From positions 95,179-159,178 of the forward strand of contig PLSM01000167.1 in assembly GCA_003165075.1 (NCBI GenBank): a stretch of DNA of 64,000 nt, given 5' to 3'. This document shows, in pieces, positions 21,345 to 29,097 of this stretch (position 1 is the first letter of the stretch; each line of letters starts with the position of its first letter). Below the pieces are notes generated by a model. It saw only the letters and a list, made by a program, of their open reading frames with translations. It was not told where the DNA came from and ran no database searches. Position numbers and translations under genes: made by a program. The DNA comes from Acidobacteriaceae bacterium. Lineage in GTDB: Bacteria > Acidobacteriota > Terriglobia > Terriglobales > Acidobacteriaceae.

Positions 21345-21875
21345 ATGAAAATCTCACCGAATTCCCTGCGGATTGGGATCGCCGTCGCAATTATCGTCGG
21401 CACTATTGGCTGGCTCGCTATCTCCGGCGCGCAGTCAAGCAAGAGCTACTATGTCACCATCGCCGAGTTGGGAGGGATGGGCGACAAGGCTTACAAGAGC
21501 AATCTGCGCGTGGAAGGATTTGTGCAGCCGGGCTCGATCGAACAGAGCGGCCCCCACGTAACGTTTGTGATGAACGAGTTTGAGAGCCACTCCGCGAAGG
21601 CCGCAACCGGCCGTCGGCTCACAATTATCTACAAGGGTTCAGAGCCGCCGCCGGACACATTCAAGGACGACTCGCAGGCATTGGCGGAAGGCACGTTTGG
21701 CCGCGACGGCGTCTTCCACGCGACTGTGCTGCAGGCCAAGTGCGCCAGCAAGTATGCACCTGCGCAGCCGGGTGCGGCACCCGCGCAGCCCAGTGCAGCG
21801 CCCGCCAATCCCCGCGCTGCCACGGAGCCCGCGCCTGGTGCGGGCAATCTAGCCGCTCGAACCGCAACGAACTGA
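21345..21875 (+). CDS. ccmE: Cytochrome c maturation haem chaperone CcmE, Cys variant
   Basis: A 176-residue periplasmic haem chaperone with an N-terminal anchor (GIAVAIIVGTIGWLAISGA) and an OB-fold barrel (YYVTIAELGGMGDKAYKSNLRVEGFV, later EGTFGRDGVFHATVLQAKC). In most CcmE proteins the haem-binding residue is His in a HxxxY motif; here the same place reads CASKY, with Cys133 and Tyr137. This CxxxY version is known from some Deltaproteobacteria and archaea. A Pro/Ala-rich tail follows. The ATG at 21345 is used; the TTG two codons earlier is less likely. First gene of a tight unit, 4 bp before ccmA. Confidence 0.92.
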   Translation: MKISPNSLRIGIAVAIIVGTIGWLAISGAQSSKSYYVTIAELGGMGDKAYKSNLRVEGFVQPGSIEQSGPHVTFVMNEFESHSAKAATGRRLTIIYKGSEPPPDTFKDDSQALAEGTFGRDGVFHATVLQAKCASKYAPAQPGAAPAQPSAAPANPRAATEPAPGAGNLAARTATN

Positions 21876-21879
21876 TCGC

Positions 21880-22563
21880 ATGACCGCGCAAGCCCCTGAG
21901 GCCGCCAGTTCCACGCTCTGCGCCCGCCTCGATACTGTCTCAAAACTTTTCGGCTCGTTCGCAGCGCTTCGCCAGGTGTCAGTGGACCTGGAGCTGGGGC
22001 GCTGCTACGTGCTTATCGGCGAGAACGGCGCGGGCAAATCGACACTGCTGCGGATTCTGGCGGGACTGCTGCGCCCCAGCCACGGCACGGTGAAGGTGTT
22101 CGGCGGGCAGGATCCGCACGAGGCGCGCGCACGCATTGGATACATGAGCCACGCGCCTATGCTCTACGACGAGCTGACAGCACAGGAAAACCTGCGCTAT
22201 TTTGCCAGCCTCTACCCCGGACGCGCGTGCCTGTCGCCCGCTGAGGCCCTTCGCCAGGTGGGCCTGGACCCGGAACTGGACCGCACGCTGGGGCAATACT
22301 CCCAAGGGATGCGACAGCGCACCTCGCTGGCGCGCGTGCTGCTGCCGGCGCCGGAGCTGCTGCTGCTGGATGAGCCTTTCTCGAACATGGATGTCGAGTC
22401 CGTCCGCCAGATGGTGGAGCTGCTGGCCGGCTTTCGGCAAGGCAACCGCACTATCGTCATCACGACGCACCAGCGCGACTCGGCCGCACCCATTGCCGAC
22501 TGGGTATTGGCCCTGCATGCGGGGCGGGTGAAGTCGTTTGAGCCGGGGAGTCCAACGCTATGA
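21880..22563 (+). CDS. ccmA: ABC transporter ATPase CcmA
   Basis: A 227-residue ATPase of the CcmABCD complex; ATP hydrolysis drives release of holo-CcmE. Walker A is GENGAGKST, the ABC signature is YSQGMRQRTSLA and Walker B is ELLLLDEPFSNMD; the switch His is in ITTHQRD. Length and domain are normal for CcmA. It starts 4 bp after ccmE, and its stop overlaps the ybaK start by 4 bp (ATGA), so translation is probably coupled. The sequence alone could fit another small ABC ATPase; the ccmE and ccmB neighbours fix the name. Confidence 0.94.
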   Translation: MTAQAPEAASSTLCARLDTVSKLFGSFAALRQVSVDLELGRCYVLIGENGAGKSTLLRILAGLLRPSHGTVKVFGGQDPHEARARIGYMSHAPMLYDELTAQENLRYFASLYPGRACLSPAEALRQVGLDPELDRTLGQYSQGMRQRTSLARVLLPAPELLLLDEPFSNMDVESVRQMVELLAGFRQGNRTIVITTHQRDSAAPIADWVLALHAGRVKSFEPGSPTL

Positions 22564-23081
22564 AGACCAACGGTGCACGATTCCTGGAGAGCCTCGGCAT
22601 CCCCTTCGAGCTTCGCGAGTACGAGGTTGATCCCGAAGATCTATCGGCCATCACCGTGGCCAAGAAGATTGGCATGCCGCCGGAGCAGGTTTTCAAGACG
22701 CTGCTCGTCACCGGCGGCCCCAACGTGTACAGGTTTGCCGTGATTCCCGGGGACGCGGAGCTGGACTTCAAGAAGCTGGCCCGCGCCGCGGGGCTGCGCA
22801 AAGCGGAGATGGCTCCCCTGAAAGATGTGCAACCGCTGACCGGCTACATTCGCGGCGGCGTGACCCTATTCGGCGCGAGAAAGCCCTATCCCGTCTACAT
22901 CGACGAAACCGTGGTTCTGTTCGACCAGATCAGCGTTTCGGCGGGAGCGCGGGGCACGCAACTGATTCTGAGCCCCGAAGACTACCTGCGCGCGGCGCAG
23001 GCACTCGACGTGGAAGTGCAAACCGCCGACCTGACCAAGGACATCTCGAGGCCCATAATCACGGAAGGCCGCGCAAAATGA
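22560..23081 (+). CDS. ybaK: YbaK-type Cys-tRNA(Pro) deacylase
   Basis: A 173-residue editing enzyme that removes cysteine mischarged onto tRNA(Pro). It has the YbaK/ProX fold: AITVAKKIGMPPEQVFKTLLV with the essential Lys, and the family tail GYIRGGVTLFGARKPYPVYID and SAGARGTQLILSPEDYL. It overlaps ccmA upstream and ccmB downstream by 4 bp each, so it is embedded in the cytochrome maturation unit, unrelated in known function. The shared theme could be cysteine handling, but that is inference. Confidence 0.93.
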   Translation: MKTNGARFLESLGIPFELREYEVDPEDLSAITVAKKIGMPPEQVFKTLLVTGGPNVYRFAVIPGDAELDFKKLARAAGLRKAEMAPLKDVQPLTGYIRGGVTLFGARKPYPVYIDETVVLFDQISVSAGARGTQLILSPEDYLRAAQALDVEVQTADLTKDISRPIITEGRAK

Positions 23082-23746
23082 CGAGCGCCCTGTGGACACA
23101 CCTGGTTAAGGATTTGCGCATCGAGTGGCGCTCAAAAGAGGCCATCAACTCGATGCTCTTTTTCGCGCTGCTGGTGGTGGTGCTGTTCTCGCTGGCATTC
23201 GACCCCAAGGGCGCATTCGCAAGGGAAATCGCGGGCGGCGTACTCTCGGTGGCTACGATGTTCGCCTCAGTGAGCGCGCTCAACCAGGCATGGGCGCGTG
23301 AAATTCGCCACCAGGTTATGGACGCGCAGCGCATGGCTCCCACGCCCGGCGCGGAACTCTTCCTGGCCAAGGTGCTGGCAAATTTTCTATTTGTCTCGGT
23401 AGTGCAGATCCTGCTGGCGCCGGTGTTTCTGGTGATGTACAACCTGCACATCGAGGGCCAGGCATGGCTGCTGGCAGTGGTGCTGCCGCTGGGCACATGG
23501 GCATTGGTGGTGAACGGAACCTTCTTCGCCGCGCTCTCGATCCGCAGCCGCAACCGCGAACTGCTATTGCCGCTGATTCTGTTTCCCATTTTCATTCCTG
23601 CCCTTCTGGCCATGGTGCAGGCGACCACGGCGATCCTTACCGGGGAGAGCGACCCTTCCCTATGGATCAAGATGCTGGTGGGCTACGACATCATCTTCAC
23701 CACTGTCAGCCTGTTGCTATTCGACGTGGTGCTGCACGCCGAATAG
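23078..23746 (+). CDS. ccmB: Haem exporter permease CcmB
   Basis: A 222-residue permease with six hydrophobic segments that pairs with CcmA in the CcmABCD complex. The family-typical start LVKDLRIEWRSKEAINSMLFFALLVVVLFS and the later ALNQAWAREIRHQVMDAQRMAPTPG are clear. The overlap with ybaK indicates coupled translation. A GC-rich hairpin without a T run (GCGGGC with GCCCGC) begins at the stop codon and may end the unit. CcmF, CcmG and CcmH are not in the window. Confidence 0.94.
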   Translation: MTSALWTHLVKDLRIEWRSKEAINSMLFFALLVVVLFSLAFDPKGAFAREIAGGVLSVATMFASVSALNQAWAREIRHQVMDAQRMAPTPGAELFLAKVLANFLFVSVVQILLAPVFLVMYNLHIEGQAWLLAVVLPLGTWALVVNGTFFAALSIRSRNRELLLPLILFPIFIPALLAMVQATTAILTGESDPSLWIKMLVGYDIIFTTVSLLLFDVVLHAE

Positions 23747-23886
23747 CGGGCGGTGTGCAAGAGCCCGCGAGGCACAGCATTTAAAGTGGAGACGGGTCAT
23801 GCAGTTCGGGCTGGCCTTTTTGCATGGCTGCATAGAGTGTTCTCAAGGCCTTCAATGTCCCCCTTACTCATTTCAAGGAGCCATTG

Positions 23887-25701
23887 GTGTTGAACCTGAC
23901 CCTGGTCGATTGGCTGATCCTGCTCATCTATTGCTTTGTTGCTGTGGGCATTGGCTTTGCCCTGAAGCCGCATTTGAAGACGAGCAGCGACTTCCTGCTG
24001 GCGGGACGCGCGCTGCCAGCGTGGATCTGCGGGCTGGCCTTCATCGGCGTGAATGTAGGAGCGCCAGAGGTCATTGGGATGGGTGCTTCGGGGGCAAAGT
24101 ATGGCCTTGAAGCTGCGCACGTCTACGGCATCGGCGCCATTCCCGCCATGATTTTTCTGGGGCTTTTCATGATGCCCTACTACTACGGATCGAAGGCGCG
24201 GTCGGTGCCCGAGTTTGTGGGCCTTCGCTTCGACGAGAAGACTCGCGGGCTCAACGCATGCCTGTTTGCGGCGATGACGGTTTTCAGCGCGGGTATCTCG
24301 CTGTACGCGGTGGCGCGGCTCATCCAGGGACTGCACATCTTTGATGCGCTGTTTTATGCGTGGGGCTGGCCATTGGAGTGGATCTTTGGTTTTTCCGTTC
24401 TGTTCATGGCGGCCATCGTGATGGTTTACATCCTGCTGGGCGGGCTGGCGGGCGCAATGTACAACCAGGTGGTGCAGTTTTTCCTGCTCGTCGCGGGCCT
24501 TTTGCCCCTGGTGCTGCTGGGCTTGAAAGGCGGTGGCGGCTGGAACGGGCTGAGGACGTCAGTGGCCGCAGTCGATCCGAGTCTGATGCATGAGTGGAAA
24601 GGTGTGATGCACGCGGGCACCAACCCCATGGGCATCGACATCATCGGCATAGGCATGGGCCTGGGATTCGTGCTCGGCGCCGGCTACTGGTGTACCGACT
24701 TCAGGGTGATGCAAAGCGCCATGGCCGCGAAGGATATGGAGTCGGCGCGACGGGCTCCGCTGATTGCGGCTATTCCCAGAATGTTCTTTCCCTTTCTTCT
24801 GATCTTGCCGGGACTGCTGGCCATCGCGTTACCCACACCACACACCACCACCGTTGTGCGCGAACAGAACGGCATCATCTATCACGAAACGAACGTAGCT
24901 TCAAAAGAAGCGGAAGCAGGCAAGGGGCTGGTTCCCGCCAAGCTGGATGCGATGACCGGCCATGTGATGCTCGACGCCGAAGGCCACCCACTGCTCGACT
25001 ACGACCTGGCCACGCCGAAGTTGCTGCTGCACTACTTTCCTACCGGCCTGCTGGGGCTGGGGATCACTGCGCTGCTGGCCAGCTTTATGGGCGGCATGGC
25101 AGGTAATGTGACCGCGTTCAACACAGTGTTTACCTGCGATCTTTACCAGGCTCATATTCACAAAGACGCGAGCGACGGGCACTACCTGGCCGTGGGGCGG
25201 TGGGCCACGGTGGGCTGCATTCTGCTGTCAGTGGCGACAGCCTTTGCGGCCGTCCAATTCAAAAGCATCCTGGATACTCTGCAACTGGCCTTCGCGCTGG
25301 TGAATGCGCCGCTGCTGGCCACCGTTCTGCTGGGCATGTTCTGGAAGCGCGCCACCGGCCACGGCGCCTTTGCGGGGCTGATTGCGGGGATTATGGGGGC
25401 TCTGCTGCATCACGGGCTGACGCTGCCGACAGCGGCGCATCCGGGCATCCACGGCGGGTGGATCGCGATCCTGCACACCTACCCCAGCGACATGACGCAG
25501 AACTTCTTCACGGCCATCTGCGCCTTCAGCGCCAACTTCATTGTTACGGTCGTGGTGAGTCTCTGCACCAAAGCGAGGGCGGAGGCGGAGATGCTGGGGC
25601 TGGTTCGAGTGCGCGCGCACCTTGTTTGGTGGAAGCGGCCTGAGGCGCTGGCCGTGGCCATTCTGGTGGCGGCCGTCGCGCTGAACATTTTCTTCTACTG
25701 A
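23887..25701 (+). CDS. Sodium:solute symporter (SSS/SGLT family)
   Basis: A roughly 604-residue transporter with 13-14 hydrophobic segments. The family core is seen in DFLLAGRALPAWICGLAFIGVNVGAPEVIG, in ARSVPEFVGLRFDEKTRGLNA and in the GLLGLGITALLASFMGGMAGNVTAFNTVF segment. A long hydrophilic insertion of about 60 residues (from TTVVREQNGIIYHE) separates two membrane segments and is unusual. The substrate is unknown; such acidobacterial symporters often take sugars. The GTG at 23887 sits 6 nt after AAGGAG; neighbouring TTG codons fit the spacing less well. Followed after 15 bp by a small membrane protein gene. Confidence 0.9.
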   Translation: MLNLTLVDWLILLIYCFVAVGIGFALKPHLKTSSDFLLAGRALPAWICGLAFIGVNVGAPEVIGMGASGAKYGLEAAHVYGIGAIPAMIFLGLFMMPYYYGSKARSVPEFVGLRFDEKTRGLNACLFAAMTVFSAGISLYAVARLIQGLHIFDALFYAWGWPLEWIFGFSVLFMAAIVMVYILLGGLAGAMYNQVVQFFLLVAGLLPLVLLGLKGGGGWNGLRTSVAAVDPSLMHEWKGVMHAGTNPMGIDIIGIGMGLGFVLGAGYWCTDFRVMQSAMAAKDMESARRAPLIAAIPRMFFPFLLILPGLLAIALPTPHTTTVVREQNGIIYHETNVASKEAEAGKGLVPAKLDAMTGHVMLDAEGHPLLDYDLATPKLLLHYFPTGLLGLGITALLASFMGGMAGNVTAFNTVFTCDLYQAHIHKDASDGHYLAVGRWATVGCILLSVATAFAAVQFKSILDTLQLAFALVNAPLLATVLLGMFWKRATGHGAFAGLIAGIMGALLHHGLTLPTAAHPGIHGGWIAILHTYPSDMTQNFFTAICAFSANFIVTVVVSLCTKARAEAEMLGLVRVRAHLVWWKRPEALAVAILVAAVALNIFFY

Positions 25702-25716
25702 GGAGAGGTTGCCACG

Positions 25717-25947
25717 ATGAAACTCGATCCGCGCATTCCCCTGGGATGGATGTTTACGCTCTGTGGCCTGCTGCTCACGTTTCTTGGCTATTCCACCAGC
25801 GGGAACACGGAGTTGTATGGCCGGAGCTTGGGCATCAACGTGAATCTCTGGTGGGGCCTGGTGCTGGCGATCTTCGGGCTTAGCATGCTTGTGGCGGGGT
25901 ATCGCGCGCAGAAGAGTCTGGAGAAAGAGTCCGGCGGGCCACGCTAA
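25717..25947 (+). CDS. Small two-span membrane protein next to the symporter
   Basis: 76 residues with two hydrophobic segments (GWMFTLCGLLLTFLGYSTSG and LWWGLVLAIFGLSMLVAGYRA) and a charged C-terminus. GAGGAGAGG precedes the ATG at suitable distance. Only 15 bp separate it from the symporter, so the two are likely co-transcribed and it may be an accessory subunit. No established function; not recognised as a named family. Confidence 0.75.
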   Translation: MKLDPRIPLGWMFTLCGLLLTFLGYSTSGNTELYGRSLGINVNLWWGLVLAIFGLSMLVAGYRAQKSLEKESGGPR

Positions 25948-26030
25948 GCCGTTCAAATCACTACGCTCACTTCTGCATTCGATGAACCTTAGACGGGCCT
26001 TACGACTGCGCCGGTACACTTGAGGCAGGG

Positions 26031-28511
26031 ATGAAGCGAAAAATGATCGCGCATTACGAGGTTCAGCGACGCCTGGGCGCAGGGGGCAGCGGGGTGGTCT
26101 TTCTGGCCAACGACACGCTGTTGCAGCGCCCGGTGGTGTTGAAAATCCTGCGCGCCGGACTGCTCTCAGCGCAGCAGATGCGGAGCACCGTGCTGCGCGA
26201 GGCGCGGCTGGCTTCTGCCATCGAGCATCCCAATGTGTGCGCGATCTATGAAGTGGGCGAGGATGGAGACGAGGGCTACATCGTGATGCAATATGTGCCC
26301 GGCCAATCTCTCGATCATCTGATTGCGCGCGGACCGTCGAGCCCGCAACTTGTGCTTTCGGTGGGCATCCAGATTGCCGACGGCCTACAGGCTGCGCATA
26401 TGCTGGGCATCTTCCACCGCGACCTGAAGCCGCAAAACGCGATGCTGACCGACGGCGGACTTGTGAAGATCCTGGACTTTGGGCTGGCGCGCCGCCTGAA
26501 CCCGGATGACGCAGGCTTCGACCCCGCCAAGCCGGGCCTAGCCAAGGATGCATCTCTTGCGGCCACCTACACGGCCCGCGGCGGCACCATCCGCTACATG
26601 GCGCCGGAACAGTTTGTGACCGGCCAATCCAGCGTGCAATCCGACGTGTGGGCGCTGGGCGTGATTCTGTATGAGCTAGTGAGCGGCCGCCATCCTTTTG
26701 CTCGTCCCGATGCCGAAGACTTTCAAGCTATCCGCGCTATCCAGTTCTCCGACCCGCCGGACCTGAGCGAGGTTGTTGCGGAGATATCCCCTGAGTTGAG
26801 GAGTGTGATTGCGGCGTGCCTCGAAAAAAATCCCGCCGCCCGATACACTTCGGCTGCCGAAGTGCGCGAGGCGCTGAAAACAATCATGAAGGCGTTGCAG
26901 TTCGAGACCGGCGTGATACCAGGCGATGCGGCGGCCAATCTGCCTACGACGAAAGCGGAAGCGGAGAAACGGTCCACCGGCATTCTCTCAATGCTGGCGG
27001 AACGCTTTCGCGAGTCGGCGGGCGACAAAGAACCGCAAAACTCACTGGTGGTGCTGCCGTTTGCGAATCTAGGAGCGACTGAGGTAGCACCGCTGTATGG
27101 GTACGCGCTGGCGGACGCAATCGCTGCGCGGCTGGCTCGGATTCCGGCCCTCGTTGTGCGGCCGTCAAGCACGCTGATGTCGCTGCCCATCGCACAGATG
27201 GATCCGCTCTCTGTCGGCCAGCGTCTGCTAGTGTCGTTTGTGCTGGCGGGGAGTTTTCTGCGCGCTGAAAACGGATTCGATCTGAACTGGCAACTGCTGG
27301 ATGTGGGCGCGCAGAGCGTGCGTTCGGGCGGCGCTATCCAGGTGGCTTCGCTGGACCTGATCGCGGTGCAGACTGAAATTTCGAATGAAGTTTTTGCCGC
27401 GCTGCACGGACTCTCTGCGGCAGACAGAATCGAAGCTGCCCAGGCGGATGCGTCGCGGCCGTCGCCACGCGATGCATCGCTGCCCGGGCCGGTGAGCGAG
27501 GAGTATCTGCAGGCTCGCGCACTGCTGAGCTCGTTCATGGTGCGCACCGGCTCGCGTGGCGACCTGGACCGAGCGCACGCGCTGTTTACGGGGGTCACCG
27601 GCAAGGACCGGGAGTTTGCAGCCGGGTGGACTGGACTGGGCATTGCCGAGCTGCAGTATGTGCGTCACGGATTTGGCGGACAGATTCACGTAATACACGC
27701 ACGGCGCGCCTTTGACGAAGCGCTGAAGCTGGACCCAGCCTCGACCGAGGCCAATCTCTATCGCATTTACATGCTGCTGTCGCGAGGCGAGAAGGAGTCG
27801 GCGCGGCACGGCATTGCCAACCTGCTGGCGAGTGCGGCCAACGATTGGAATGTGCACATGGTGGCCGGGCTGGCGCTGCGCGGCGATGGCATGTACGAGG
27901 AGGCGCTGGTGCAGTTCAGCCGGGCGCTGAAGCTGAACCCGGCAAACGCGGCGATTCTCTACAATCACCGTGCCCGCGTGTATCACTACCAGAACCAGAT
28001 CGAGCTGGCCGGTGACGAGTTGGAAAAAGGCCTGGCCCTGGAGCCGCGCCATCCGCTGCTGCGCACCTCGGCCGGCTACCAGCAAATGCGCATGGGTAAT
28101 CTGACGGCGGCCATCGAGATTCTGGAAGGCGTGATCCGCGACGACGAGTTGATGCGCATCGCGGTGCCTACGCTGGCGATGTGCTATGTGCAACAGGGCG
28201 AACGCGCCCACGCCGCCGCGCTGCTGAAAGACGATACCCTGGCCGCGGCCGAGGCGGACAGCGAGATGGCCTACCGGCTGGCGACTTACTTTGCCGTCGA
28301 GGGCGACTCCAGCGAAGCACTGCACTGGCTGCGCCGCGCTATCTACCTGGGCAACGAGAACTATCCGTGGTTCCAGAAAAACCCGGGGTGGAACAACCTG
28401 CGCACCAACGCGGACTTCGAGCGCATCCTGGAAGATTTGAAGAAGAGCTTCCGCAAGAACCAGAAGACGTGGAAGCGGCTGCTGGAACAGGTGCCGCCGG
28501 AGGGGGAGTAG
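26031..28511 (+). CDS. Serine/threonine protein kinase with C-terminal TPR region
   Basis: An 826-residue Hanks-type kinase. The catalytic domain occupies about residues 1-280: Gly loop RRLGAGGSGVVF, Lys in VVLKIL, catalytic HRDLKPQNAML, DFGLARRL, and an APE-like MAPEQF. Residues about 340-460 form a FlgO/TolB-like segment (LVVLPFANLGATEVAPLYGYALADAIAARL). The rest is made of TPR-type helical repeats (for example MYEEALVQFSRALKLNPANAAIL, LAGDELEKGLALEPRHP). No transmembrane segment was seen, so it is cytoplasmic. This architecture is common in Acidobacteria and probably integrates signals through protein-protein contacts. No neighbouring phosphatase. Confidence 0.93.
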   Translation: MKRKMIAHYEVQRRLGAGGSGVVFLANDTLLQRPVVLKILRAGLLSAQQMRSTVLREARLASAIEHPNVCAIYEVGEDGDEGYIVMQYVPGQSLDHLIARGPSSPQLVLSVGIQIADGLQAAHMLGIFHRDLKPQNAMLTDGGLVKILDFGLARRLNPDDAGFDPAKPGLAKDASLAATYTARGGTIRYMAPEQFVTGQSSVQSDVWALGVILYELVSGRHPFARPDAEDFQAIRAIQFSDPPDLSEVVAEISPELRSVIAACLEKNPAARYTSAAEVREALKTIMKALQFETGVIPGDAAANLPTTKAEAEKRSTGILSMLAERFRESAGDKEPQNSLVVLPFANLGATEVAPLYGYALADAIAARLARIPALVVRPSSTLMSLPIAQMDPLSVGQRLLVSFVLAGSFLRAENGFDLNWQLLDVGAQSVRSGGAIQVASLDLIAVQTEISNEVFAALHGLSAADRIEAAQADASRPSPRDASLPGPVSEEYLQARALLSSFMVRTGSRGDLDRAHALFTGVTGKDREFAAGWTGLGIAELQYVRHGFGGQIHVIHARRAFDEALKLDPASTEANLYRIYMLLSRGEKESARHGIANLLASAANDWNVHMVAGLALRGDGMYEEALVQFSRALKLNPANAAILYNHRARVYHYQNQIELAGDELEKGLALEPRHPLLRTSAGYQQMRMGNLTAAIEILEGVIRDDELMRIAVPTLAMCYVQQGERAHAAALLKDDTLAAAEADSEMAYRLATYFAVEGDSSEALHWLRRAIYLGNENYPWFQKNPGWNNLRTNADFERILEDLKKSFRKNQKTWKRLLEQVPPEGE

Positions 28512-28607
28512 GATTTCTTCGCGAGCGGAATGTGCCAGCGATCGCCCGGATTCTTAAAGCGGGCTGGCTGACGGCGCAAGAGTCGAGAGAATGGAAGGCG
28601 GCCGAGG

Positions 28608-29066
28608 GTGTTAGTGCCTGCGTTCATACATGCCGCGCTGAAAGTGGCGGGTCTGTTAATTTTTGACCCGCTGTTTACGTTCAGGTGGCCGAGTTATGTT
28701 CTATTCGGATTGATCTATACCGCCCTTGTCTTCCGCGGGGAGTTTTCCAGGAAGAGCGCTCTGATATTTTCCAAGCAGAACGTCCAGCCCATGTCTGCTG
28801 TTCTCGTGACTCACGCGGTATTTCTGTCGATTGTCTTCGGATTTATTAATCTCCTGTCACATTTGGAGCCTCATCTCCCGGATTGGATGTCGAATAACAT
28901 CGGGAAAGGCTCGACACTTTATGATTTCCTGGTTCTTGTGGCGTTGGTTATTTTGGACCGCATTGAATTTCGATGGATTTATCTGGAGTCCGGAGCGGAC
29001 ACCTCCAAGACCAAGACTAAGACCAAGGCCAACTCGTCCGATTCGTCAGTAATTAAGACAGAATGA
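28608..29066 (+). CDS. Hypothetical membrane protein
   Basis: 152 residues, not recognised. Four hydrophobic segments are visible (FIHAALKVAGLLIF, YVLFGLIYTALVF, AVLVTHAVFLSIVFGFINLL, LYDFLVLVALVIL), followed by a Lys/Thr/Ser-rich tail (TSKTKTKTKANSSDSSV). The GTG start has AAGGCGG a short distance upstream. Base composition is lower in GC than the kinase gene before it. It may be read through from the kinase gene, about 100 bp upstream, but no functional link is evident. Confidence 0.6.
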   Translation: MLVPAFIHAALKVAGLLIFDPLFTFRWPSYVLFGLIYTALVFRGEFSRKSALIFSKQNVQPMSAVLVTHAVFLSIVFGFINLLSHLEPHLPDWMSNNIGKGSTLYDFLVLVALVILDRIEFRWIYLESGADTSKTKTKTKANSSDSSVIKTE

Positions 29067-29097
29067 TTTCCCGGCTACCCAAGGTCGGTGCTTTTGG

